NCBI RefSeq assembly: GCF_020740535.1
Contig: NZ_CP082362.1
Coordinates: forward strand, 372,001-436,000
Reading direction: 5' to 3'
Length of the DNA stretch: 64,000 nucleotides
Source: Streptomyces profundus
Lineage (GTDB): Bacteria; Actinomycetota; Actinomycetes; Streptomycetales; Streptomycetaceae
The notes below the pieces were generated by a model that was not told where the DNA came from, did not search any database, and was given only the letters and a program-made list of their open reading frames with translations. Position numbers and translations under genes: made by a program. Shown in pieces: positions 57,198 to 64,000 of the stretch; the stretch's first letter is position 1, and every line of letters begins with the position of its first letter.

Positions 57198-58283
57198 ATG
57201 ACACGGGGAGGCGCCATGACCTGGGCCGTCGAGGCCGTCGCCCGGCTGCGCGCCGAGGCGGCGAGCCATGGCCCGACGCCGCTCCGCGCGCTGCCGCTGC
57301 CCGCGTTCCCCGACATCGAGGTCCACCTCAAGGACGAGTCGGCGCAGCCCACCGGCAGCGTCAAGCACCGCCTGGTGCGCGCCCTCTACCACCGCGCGAT
57401 CGCCGGCGGGCACCTCGGCGCCGGCGTTCCGGTGGTCGTCGGCACCGCGGGGGCGGTCGCCGTCGCCGGGGCGTACTTCGCCCGGCTGTTGGGGCTCCCG
57501 TTCACCGCCGTGGTGCCGAGGGGAGCGCCGCCCGCGGTGCGCGCCAGGATCGAACGGGAGGGCGGGCGCTGGCAGTTGGCGCGGCAGCCGCCGGCCGCGC
57601 TGGGCGCGGAGGCCGCGTCGGTGGCGCGCGATCTCGGCGGCCATCTCCTGGACCACTTCGCCGAGGCCACGCCGGCCCTCGCCGAACACGGCGGCCCCTC
57701 CCTCGCCGAGGAGGTGCTCAGCCAACTGCGCGACACCGCGCACCCGACGCCCCGCTGGCTGGTGACCGGCGCCGGCACCGGCGCCACCTCGGCCACCTGC
57801 GGGCGCCATCTGCGGGCGCACTCCCCCGGCACCCGGCTGGCCGTGGTGGACCCGGAGCACTCGGCGTACTTCCCCGGCTGGGCGAGCGACTGCGCGGACT
57901 ACGCCACCGGCATGCCGTCGCGCATCCCCGGCATCGGCCGGCCCAGGATCGAGCCCGGCTTCACGCCCTCGGTGATCGACCTGGTCCTCCCCGTGCCGGA
58001 CGGCGCCTCCGTGGCGGCCATGCGCTGGCTCGACGACCGCGCCGGCCTCGCCGTCGGCCCCGCCGCCGGCACCGGCCTGTGGGGCGCCTGCCAGCTGGTG
58101 CGGCGGATGGCCGAGGCCGGCGAGAGCGGCAGCGTGGTCACCGTCGCCGGCGACGGCGCCGCGCCCTACCGGCGGACCCACCTGGACGCGGCGTGGCTCG
58201 CGAAGCGCGGGCTCGACCCGACCCCCTACGAGGGCACCCTCGAACGCTTCGCCACCACGGGCGAGTGGCGGGCGACGCCTTAG
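57198..58283 (+). CDS. Cds1/cysteine-synthase-like PLP protein with altered active-site loops
   Basis: The 361-residue product aligns with fold-II PLP enzymes of the cysteine synthase/cystathionine beta-synthase family, in particular mycobacterial L-cysteine desulfhydrase Cds1: EVHLKDESAQPTGSVKHRLVRAL (PLP Lys 56), AYFARLLGLPFTAVVPRG, GAGTGATSATCGRHLR (phosphate loop), VVDPEHSAYFPG, IPGIGRPRIEPGF and GLWGACQLV. Two expected features differ. The substrate loop, SSGxT in the family, reads GTAGAVAVAG (82-91), and the DSG/DS region that contacts the PLP ring near the C-terminus reads AGDGAAPY. ATG 57198 and ATG 57216 both have GGAGG-type sites. PLP may still bind, but activity is doubtful. Confidence 0.82.
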   Translation: MTRGGAMTWAVEAVARLRAEAASHGPTPLRALPLPAFPDIEVHLKDESAQPTGSVKHRLVRALYHRAIAGGHLGAGVPVVVGTAGAVAVAGAYFARLLGLPFTAVVPRGAPPAVRARIEREGGRWQLARQPPAALGAEAASVARDLGGHLLDHFAEATPALAEHGGPSLAEEVLSQLRDTAHPTPRWLVTGAGTGATSATCGRHLRAHSPGTRLAVVDPEHSAYFPGWASDCADYATGMPSRIPGIGRPRIEPGFTPSVIDLVLPVPDGASVAAMRWLDDRAGLAVGPAAGTGLWGACQLVRRMAEAGESGSVVTVAGDGAAPYRRTHLDAAWLAKRGLDPTPYEGTLERFATTGEWRATP

Positions 58284-58440
58284 GTGTTCTGTCCCGGGAC
58301 GTCGGCGACACGCGTGCCGGGTGCTTGAACGGGTGAGGGCCTTCCGGGGGTTCGGTGGGGATTGGGACAGCTACCGCCGACCGCCAGGAGGCCCTCGTCT
58401 TCCACCGTGAAGCCCCGCTGACCGAGACCGGGGTCTGTGT
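58284..58440 (+). mobile_element. Possible remnant of an IS481-family element (5' end)
   Basis: In the 218 nt between the PLP gene and the ATP-grasp gene, the frame from about 58388 reads ...LVFHREAPLTETG, close to the start of IS481-type transposases (SHRNAPLTETGRLRL as I recall), then loses similarity at once. The 70 nt before it (from TGTTCTGTCCC) could be the terminal repeat region. No transposase remains. Recognition is from memory of the family. Confidence 0.35.
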
Positions 58441-58501
58441 CCGGCCCACCGGGTCGTCGATGACAGCCCCCGGCGCACACCGACGCGGACCGAACGCCGC
58501 G

Positions 58502-59269
58502 TCATCGACGTCCGCCGCGCCCGGGCACGGTGCGGACGAACGGCCGGTCGCGCGCGTCCACGGCGGAGAGCGGACGGGCGGCGCGGAGCACCACGTCCAG
58601 TGCGCGGTCCGGGTCGCCGGCGTAGATCCCGCTGGCCCAGGCCGCGTTGGCCTCGATCACCGCCCACCGGCCGCCGGTCGGACCGATGTCCACCACGATC
58701 GCCGAGGGCAGCGTGTGCCCCCGCTCGGCGAGCAGGTCGGCGGCGAAGGCCAGCGCCGCCGGGGGCAGCGGCCCCCGGCGCGGTCGGCCGTCCTCGGCGT
58801 ACTGGCTGCCGGTGTGCACGGCGCCGTCCAGCACATGGAGCCGGTACTCGGCGGAGAACGCGACGATATCGCTGACCAGCACCTCGGTCTCCGGCGCGAA
58901 CGCGTCCAGCCCCGGCAGCCGGGAACCGTCGGGATAGACCCGTGCCGGTATCGACTTGTCGTTCGGCGACTTGACGAACACCGGGCGCCGCAGCGCGTGC
59001 GCCCGCGCGAGCGGCATCAGGGTGATCTCGCGCCCGGTGTGGGCGCGGGGCAGCGTGGCGAGCCAGTCGCCGGGGGCCTGGAGGGCGGCGATGCCCAGGG
59101 CGGGGGCCACCGCGTCGGCGAAGGAGGGCCCCGCGTGCAGATGTCGGGCGCGCAGACCCGGCGGCACGGCGAAGGACGGCAGCACCACGGTGGCGAGCCC
59201 ACGGCGCTCGGCCGCGGCACGGACCGAGGCGGCGGACGCGGTGAGCCGGGGCGGCAGGACAAGGGTCAT
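58502..59269 (-). CDS. ATP-grasp domain protein (DUF4343-like)
   Basis: The 255-residue product begins MTLVLPPRLTASAASVRAAA and contains the ATP-grasp pieces FVKSPNDKSIPARVYPDG (ATP-binding Lys), TEVLVSDIVAFSAEYRLHVLDG and the metal-binding end IGPTGGRWAVIEANAAWASGIYAGDP (E-x-N). The layout matches small ATP-grasp proteins of unknown function in actinomycetes, which may ligate amino acids or peptides. The ATG at 59269 is preceded by a weak site. It stands alone between the PLP gene and the HTH gene. Confidence 0.8.
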   Translation of the reverse strand: MTLVLPPRLTASAASVRAAAERRGLATVVLPSFAVPPGLRARHLHAGPSFADAVAPALGIAALQAPGDWLATLPRAHTGREITLMPLARAHALRRPVFVKSPNDKSIPARVYPDGSRLPGLDAFAPETEVLVSDIVAFSAEYRLHVLDGAVHTGSQYAEDGRPRRGPLPPAALAFAADLLAERGHTLPSAIVVDIGPTGGRWAVIEANAAWASGIYAGDPDRALDVVLRAARPLSAVDARDRPFVRTVPGRGGRR

Positions 59270-59497
59270 GGGCCCAGGCTTTCGCGCCGGGGCACCCGAA
59301 CGGAAGGCGGGCCGCGCTCCGGAGCTTCGGCGACGATCCACGAGGCATGCAGGGCCCGTAAAGGTTCAGTGAGATGCACCCCGGACGGGCTCACCGCGAT
59401 CCGTGCGCCCGGCCTCGGACGTCTCCGTCCCCGGCCGCCGCCGGACGCCCAGGCCCGGCCGGTGCCCGGGGCGTCCGGCCCGCCGCCCGGCCGGCCG

Positions 59498-60031
59498 TCA
59501 GCCGCCCGAGCCGCCCTGCTCCTCGTCGAAGGCCCGGTTGATCGCGGTGCGCAGCCGCGCCCAGACCTCGCCCGCCTCGTCCAGCTGCGCGCCGGACGCG
59601 CCGGGGACGCCTCGGGCGACGATGGCCACCCTGATCTCGCCGTTCGGGGTGCGGACGGACTCCACGTCGGAGTCGATCAACTCGCCCTCGTACATGGCCT
59701 TGCGCACCAGGAGGGAGAGACCGCCCGTGTTGCCGTCGGCGGCGGAGCCCGTGGTGTCCGCCCGCCGGCCGGCGCCGGAGGCGCGCTCCGCCTCGCCGGC
59801 CGTGTCCGGCTCGCCGCCTTCGAGCACGGCGCCCAGCGACTCCGCGTTCCACCCGACCAGCTCGGCGTAGTGGTGAATGGTGCCGGTGAGCTTCTTGATC
59901 GCGCCCTTCTCGATGTTGTAGATGGCGCCGCGCTCCACTTTGAGGGACTTGGCGACAAACTTCTGTTGGAGCCCACGCCCTTCCCGCGCCTGCTTCAACA
60001 ACGTTCCCAGCCGTGCCCAGTCTTGAGTCAT
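59498..60031 (-). CDS. XRE-like HTH regulator with C-terminal unknown domain
   Basis: The 177-residue protein starts MTQDWARLGTLLKQAREGRGLQQKFVA; residues about 5-60 form an XRE-type HTH (SLKVERGAIYNIEKGAIKKL as recognition part). After an Ala/Gly-rich linker, a C-terminal domain (LVRKAMYEGELIDSDVESVRTPNGEIRVAIVAR) is unrecognised. No ribosome-binding site precedes the ATG at 60031, and TAGATT lies just before it, so the mRNA may be leaderless. It is divergent from another HTH gene, 188 nt away. Confidence 0.82.
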   Translation of the reverse strand: MTQDWARLGTLLKQAREGRGLQQKFVAKSLKVERGAIYNIEKGAIKKLTGTIHHYAELVGWNAESLGAVLEGGEPDTAGEAERASGAGRRADTTGSAADGNTGGLSLLVRKAMYEGELIDSDVESVRTPNGEIRVAIVARGVPGASGAQLDEAGEVWARLRTAINRAFDEEQGGSGG

Positions 60032-60219
60032 GAAATCTATGTTGCCGCACCTCTGTGCAACGCGACAGGCCCAAAATCGGCCATTGAGCAGCATGTACAG
60101 CGCCATATGGTTGCGTCATGCCAAGTGGGTGTCTCAAATACACAACCACAAGCCCCTGACGTGCAGAAACTAAGCATGAATAGTTGCTCACTAAACATCG
60201 GTGGCCTTATCCTCTGAAC

Positions 60220-60675
60220 GTGACACCGAACGGCACCGCGATTCGGGCCATCCGCACGGTTCGGCGGCTCAGCCTTCGTGACCTCGCCCGACTCACCGGC
60301 CTTGATCGAGGCCATCTCTCACGCCTGGAACGCGGCCTCGCCGGCGCCAGCGAGGTGACGCTGCAACGCATCGCCTCCACCCTCGGGGTGCCGATCAGCG
60401 ACCTGCTCCGCAACGACGACGACCCCGCCGTCGAGGCCGTCCCCGGACGTGAGGTGCCGCCCCCCGGCTCCCCGGAGGGCGAGCTCTTCCACTACACCCC
60501 GGAGGAGGCCGCCAAATGGCTGCCCTGGTCGGCCAGTTGGATCCGCCGCAAGGCGCGGGTACGGGAGTTCCCGCACAACAGGGGCGGCGGGCAGATCACC
60601 CTCACGGGTCGCGACATCAGGGAGATCTCCGCCATGACGGCCATCCGCCCCGCCCCCGCTCCCCCGCCGGACTGA
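60220..60675 (+). CDS. Two-HTH regulator: XRE domain plus excisionase/MerR-like domain
   Basis: The 151-residue product begins at GTG 60220 with an XRE HTH (IRAIRTVRRLSLRDLARLTGLDRGHLSRLERGLAGASEVTLQRIASTLGVPISDLL). The C-terminal part, FHYTPEEAAKWLPWSASWIRRKARVREFPHNRGGGQITLTGRDIREI, resembles the winged-helix fold of phage excisionases/HTH_17. The start lies just after CCTTATCCTCTGAAC, so the transcript is probably leaderless. The pairing with the opposed HTH gene resembles a lysis-lysogeny or mobile-element switch, but no integrase is in the window. Confidence 0.82.
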   Translation: MTPNGTAIRAIRTVRRLSLRDLARLTGLDRGHLSRLERGLAGASEVTLQRIASTLGVPISDLLRNDDDPAVEAVPGREVPPPGSPEGELFHYTPEEAAKWLPWSASWIRRKARVREFPHNRGGGQITLTGRDIREISAMTAIRPAPAPPPD

Positions 60676-60830
60676 CGGCCGGACCCGCGCCATGGCTGAA
60701 ATCAACTGCGCACAGAGCGTGACATCGCGCCTCGGCGTTCAGCAGCCGCGTCGCGGGGCGCTCTCCTGGATCGCGGAGATTTAACGCGCGAGTAGTGGTC
60801 TACTCCTTCATGTGTTCGTACCATCGCGCC

Positions 60831-61391
60831 ATGCTGGTCACGCTGATCGCCGCTGCCCGCAGTTCCTCCCTCCTGGACGCCCGTTTCGACGATGAACGGC
60901 CGCTCGACGCGGCCGGCTGGTTGGCGCTGGAACGGGCGATCCCCGCGCTGCTGCCGCTGGCCGCCGCCGAGTTGCGCTACTGCTCGCCGACGCCATGCAG
61001 TCGACAGACCGGTGAGGCGCTCGGCCTGTCCCCGCTGGCCCAACCCGCCCTGCGGGACTGCGATATGGGCCGCTGGCGGGGGCGGACGCTACAGGAGGTG
61101 ACCGCGCGCGAGCCGCAGTCCGTCGACGCCTGGCTGGCCGACCCCAGATCCGCCCCGCACGGCGGCGAGTCGCTGCTGGCCTTCGTCTCGCGGATCGGCG
61201 GCTGGCTGGACACCCGGCCCATCGAGGGCGACGGCCTGGTGGTGGCCGTGACCGAGCCCACCGTGATCAGAGCCGCGATGCTGTACGCGCTCAAGGCGCC
61301 ACCGGCCTCCTACTGGCGTACGGAGGTCTATCCGCTCTCGGTGGTCAGCCTCAGCGGCGGACGCGGACGTTGGAGTCTGCGGCTGGGATGA
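60831..61391 (+). CDS. Histidine-phosphatase-fold protein without the catalytic RHG motif
   Basis: The 186-residue product has the later motifs of histidine phosphatases (YCSPTPCSRQTGEALG, CDMGRWRGRTLQEV, DPRSAPHGGESLLAF) but starts MLVTLIAAARSSSLLDARF, where the catalytic R-H-G would be. This version is known in actinomycetes beside cobalt/B12 transport genes (from memory), so the loss may be ancient and the protein non-enzymatic. There is no such transporter here. The ATG at 60831 is chosen; an upstream ATG-like start at 60795 has no support. Confidence 0.8.
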   Translation: MLVTLIAAARSSSLLDARFDDERPLDAAGWLALERAIPALLPLAAAELRYCSPTPCSRQTGEALGLSPLAQPALRDCDMGRWRGRTLQEVTAREPQSVDAWLADPRSAPHGGESLLAFVSRIGGWLDTRPIEGDGLVVAVTEPTVIRAAMLYALKAPPASYWRTEVYPLSVVSLSGGRGRWSLRLG

Positions 61392-61440
61392 ACGGGAGCC
61401 CGCCACCACCCCCACGACCCCGGACCGGCACCATGGGGGC

Positions 61441-61860
61441 ATGCGCACGCGACCAGTACTCGTCTATGACGGCGACTGCGGCTTCTGCACCGCCTCCGTG
61501 CTCTTCGCCGAGCGGCGGGTCGGGCCCGACTGCTCCGTCGTGGCCTGGCAGTTCGCCGACCTCGACGAGTTGGGGATCGACGCGGAGCGCGCCCAGCACG
61601 AGGTCCTCTGGGTGACCCCGGTGGGCCGGGTGTACGGCGGGGCGAGGGCCGTCGCCAAGACCCTGCTCTCCGCCGGCCGCTGGTGGGCGCCCCTCGGCGC
61701 GCTGCTCACCCTCCCCCCGATCAGCTGGCTCGCCCACGGCGTCTACCGCGCCATCGCCAACAACCGCCACCGCATGCCGGGCTCCACCCCCGCCTGCGCC
61801 GTCCCCTCCGGGGGCCCACACGGCGACCGCCCCACCGGAGACGACCCCGGGGAAGCCTGA
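61441..61860 (+). CDS. DCC-family (DUF393) thiol-disulfide oxidoreductase
   Basis: The 139-residue product has the DCC signature at its start, PVLVYDGDCGFCTASVLFAERRV (D-G-x-C-x2-C), followed by LWVTPVGRVYGGARAVAKTLL. The first Cys pair suggests a thioredoxin-like redox centre; the physiological partner is unknown. The last 30 residues are Pro/Gly-rich and unconserved. It lies 49 nt after the histidine-phosphatase-fold gene and is probably in the same transcript. Confidence 0.87.
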   Translation: MRTRPVLVYDGDCGFCTASVLFAERRVGPDCSVVAWQFADLDELGIDAERAQHEVLWVTPVGRVYGGARAVAKTLLSAGRWWAPLGALLTLPPISWLAHGVYRAIANNRHRMPGSTPACAVPSGGPHGDRPTGDDPGEA

Positions 61861-62065
61861 AGCCCACCACCTCGGCCGACGCCAACTCAGTGCCACCGAA
61901 GCTCGGCTCAGCCGAAGGGGTGGCCCCCACGCCGCCCTCGCGGCGGACGAGGCCCGCCGCGCTCAGTGCCCCGTGGGCTCATTGAGGAGAAGGGCTGGTC
62001 CGGGCAGCCGATGTTGAACACGATTGTTCTTTGACTGCCGGGCCGCACTCCTCCGGGAGGGATAC

Positions 62066-63364
62066 ATGCACGAGATTGGGCTCTACTACCCGTATTTTCA
62101 CGTCCGTGACGATACGTGGCTCAAAGCTGCGGCACTTTACCTGCCGCAGGTCGCGCGGGTGCGGCCACCGAGGTACCCCGTCCAGGACTCGGAGACGGCC
62201 GTAGTCCTGCGCGACGAACTCGACTTCCTGCGCGATGTCGACCCCGGCCCACACGCCGTGGCTGTAGCGCGCAGGTTCGAAGCATTAGTGGACCGAGAAG
62301 AAGATCGACTGCGCGAACAGTACCGTCTCCCCCCGTACCCTCCAGAAGTGGGGGGTTTCGGGAACGAGGTTGGCAATCCATGGCACCTGAATGAGTCGCG
62401 TTTCGCGTGGATCCATACTTCGCAACTCGGAGTTCCCGCATCATTCGACTACCGCGAGTGGGAACAAATCCTGCGGGAAGCTCAGGAACGCATCGGGCAG
62501 GGACTCCCGCCCGAAACCCCCGAGCTGGCAGACGCGATCTCGAACTGGAGCCCACCAACTCCATTCGTCGATCGTCTTTGCGAACTGGGGCTCGCCAAGC
62601 GGACGCGCTTCGACCCTTTGACCGGAGTCCGGGATGACATGCAATGGATCGGCATGCGCCCGCAGATGGTCTCTGTCTACTCCTGCGCGTTGGCGAACGA
62701 GATCGCCGAGGCCAATTCCTTGACCCCGGTGACCCATGACCCACAGTTCTTCGCTCTGCCGAGACACTGGACGGTGGACGACCTCAGCGCCGCCCTTCTA
62801 CAAGAGACCCCTCCCGCAAGCGGCCCATCAGCGGTGCTGTATGCCTGCGCGGCGGTACAAGCGGTCATTCCCGCCGACCTTGAGCACGTGCCCGTGGAGA
62901 GAATCGTCCAAGCGCGGCAAGCGCTGAGTGACGAGTTCGACGCCTTCCGCACGCACATCGATGCACTGGGCGAGGAATTCGTCCGCCTCGATGGCATCAA
63001 GGACCCGGGAATCGTCCGCGCGCGGCTGGATTCCATGGTCGGACGCGACCTGACGAAACCCGCGCAGGAACTCGAACGCGGCCTGCGATCACTCGGCTTG
63101 GCGCCTGCGCGCGCGGTGTTCGGACTGAAATCACTGGAGCTACCCGCGGTCGCCGCTCTCGCCGCTCACGCCATGCAGACCTCCCCGATCATTGGGGCTG
63201 GCGGCGCGGTCGCCGTTCAACTGCTTTCCGCAACGCGAACAGCACGGCGTACCGCGATGGAACAGCGAAAGAGTGCTGCCGGCTACTTGATTGGTCTCCA
63301 CCGAGAGATCGCCCCGGTTACCGTCCTGACACGTGCGCGGCAGGCTCTGTTTGGGAGGCTCTGA
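62066..63364 (+). CDS. DUF6236-like protein of unknown function with TTA codon
   Basis: The 432-residue product begins MHEIGLYYPYFHVRDDTWLKAAALYLPQVARVRPPRYPV, the hallmark of a family I know only as DUF6236. The middle is helical and hydrophilic; near the C-terminus a Gly/Ala-rich hydrophobic stretch (LPAVAALAAHAM... IIGAGGAVAVQLLSA, about residues 370-400) could enter a membrane. Codon use is less biased than in neighbouring genes (many A/T third bases). Codon 74 is TTA (62285-62287), so translation would need the bldA tRNA. GGAGG precedes the ATG. It is probably an acquired gene, followed by a hairpin. Confidence 0.75.
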   Translation: MHEIGLYYPYFHVRDDTWLKAAALYLPQVARVRPPRYPVQDSETAVVLRDELDFLRDVDPGPHAVAVARRFEALVDREEDRLREQYRLPPYPPEVGGFGNEVGNPWHLNESRFAWIHTSQLGVPASFDYREWEQILREAQERIGQGLPPETPELADAISNWSPPTPFVDRLCELGLAKRTRFDPLTGVRDDMQWIGMRPQMVSVYSCALANEIAEANSLTPVTHDPQFFALPRHWTVDDLSAALLQETPPASGPSAVLYACAAVQAVIPADLEHVPVERIVQARQALSDEFDAFRTHIDALGEEFVRLDGIKDPGIVRARLDSMVGRDLTKPAQELERGLRSLGLAPARAVFGLKSLELPAVAALAAHAMQTSPIIGAGGAVAVQLLSATRTARRTAMEQRKSAAGYLIGLHREIAPVTVLTRARQALFGRL

Positions 63365-63420
63365 CAGCGGGAGAGCCATGGCGGAAGCACTCGGCGCGTC
63401 TGCGGTGCCTTGAAGCCTCC

Positions 63421-63455
63421 AAGCTCCGGTGACCCGAGCGTCACCGTGGGAGCTT
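63421..63455 (+). terminator. Hairpin downstream of the DUF6236-like gene
   Basis: AAGCTCCGGTGAC (63421-63433) pairs with GTCACC-GTGG-GAGCTT (63440-63455) with a bulge, 57 nt after the stop. The 330 nt from the stop to about 63700 otherwise hold nothing I can identify. Confidence 0.45.
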
Positions 63456-63716
63456 CGCGGTTCGCTCCGGGTGGGCCGCGTGATGTGTCGCATGGCGGTG
63501 GTGTCGCTCCCAGACCCATCGAGGAGACCGCCAAGCCGGCGGCGGCACCGTGGTAACGCCGGAGAAGGCGAGTCCGTGGATGGGGCACGGAAGATCACGC
63601 GTTCCTGCCGAAGGGCTCGGAAGACGCCCCGCAGAACGATGTGGATGGCTCGGACCGGCGTGCCCTGCCGGATCGCGATGGCAGCTTCGGCGTCCTCTCG
63701 GGTGATAACCCGAGGA

Positions 63717-64000
63717 GTGGCAGAAGGCGTTCAACGGATTGATCCGCGTGGCCCTGAAGCGGTGGCTGCCGCCCCGAAGGAAGTGGACGCGGTGGTGCAT
63801 CTGGGTGGGGCGCCTGACGAGGCGCCCTTGCCTGAGCTGCTGGACGCGAATGTCCGGGCGACCCACAACGTGTTGGAGGGGGTGCGGCGGGTCGTGCTGG
63901 CCAGCAGCAATCGTGTGAGCGGCTTCTATCCGGTCGCGGTGGAGGCGCTCGGGCGCCTGTACGCGGACAAGTTCGGCCTGTCGGTGGTGTGCCTGCGGAT
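63717..64000 (+). pseudogene. Decayed NAD-dependent epimerase/dehydratase fragment (runs off the right edge)
   Basis: In one open frame from about 63717, EVDAVVHLGGAPDEAPLPELLDANV, VRRVVLASSNRVSGFYP and EALGRLYADKFGLSVVCLR match sugar-nucleotide or uronate dehydrogenase-like SDRs. The N-terminal GxxGxxG cofactor loop is missing upstream. Within the match, residues between NVLEG and VRRVV and the stretch containing the catalytic Y-x3-K between GFYP and EALG are deleted. The window ends in this fragment. The deletions make it non-functional. Confidence 0.6.

Overview
The window is chromosomal DNA from a Streptomyces-type actinomycete. The evidence is very high G+C with strong third-position bias, an SsgB sporulation protein, the ruvCAB-yajC-secD and pdxST-pimA-acyltransferase-pgsA neighbourhoods, an actinobacterial BluB-CobT fusion, and frequent GTG starts and 4-nt ATGA/GTGA gene overlaps. 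It holds about 64 protein genes or gene remnants and five tRNA genes. No prophage, CRISPR array, complete insertion sequence or full secondary-metabolite cluster was seen.

Layout. 1-5.1 kb: secD (cut by the window edge), yajC, ruvB, ruvA, ruvC and yebC on the minus strand (protein export, Holliday-junction processing, YebC/TACO1 factor). 5.1-10.3 kb: pdxT-pdxS (vitamin B6), a LemA-like membrane protein, and an ATGA-coupled mannosyltransferase / acyltransferase / phosphatidylinositol-phosphate synthase trio (phosphatidylinositol mannosides). 10.5-15.1 kb: a large conserved membrane protein, a HIT-family phosphorylase, thrS and tRNA-Val(CAC). 15.1-20.6 kb: SRPBCC protein, ssgB, small membrane proteins, a DsbA-like oxidoreductase, GNAT proteins and a pabB/pabC pair. 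20.6-21.1 kb: tRNA-Gly, tRNA-Cys and two tRNA-Val(GAC) behind one promoter and one strong terminator. 21.2-24.3 kb: small membrane protein, Ser/Thr kinase, secreted M15 peptidase, truncated GNAT gene. 24.3-30.7 kb: SpoU-type methyltransferase, siroheme synthase, BluB-CobT and CobL (tetrapyrrole/B12). 31.5-34.4 kb: metNIQ methionine importer behind a short Cys-rich leader reading frame. 34.5-41 kb: membrane proteins, GNAT, glycerophosphodiesterase, PlsC, aldo-keto reductase and Gfo/Idh/MocA oxidoreductase.

41-51 kb carries arginine biosynthesis: argG-argH under one promoter and argC-argJ-argB-argD-argR under another, both with probable ArgR sites. A GNAT gene, a MITE-like inverted repeat and a polyprenyl diphosphate synthase lie between the two operons. 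ArgJ stands out because most active-site motifs of ornithine acetyltransferase are missing from an intact reading frame.

51-64 kb is more accessory: a TmrB-like P-loop protein, alpha/beta hydrolase, duplicated P-loop protein, AraC/SDR and TetR/methyltransferase divergent pairs, a Cds1-like PLP protein with altered key loops, an ATP-grasp protein, a divergent pair of HTH regulators, a phosphatase-fold protein lacking the RHG motif, a DCC-family protein, a DUF6236-like gene of different composition with a TTA codon, and a decayed epimerase fragment at the right edge. IS481-like and MITE-like remnants suggest past transposition. The best candidates for new biology are the Cys-rich leader before metNIQ, the degenerate ArgJ, the Cds1-like protein and the TTA-containing DUF6236 locus.
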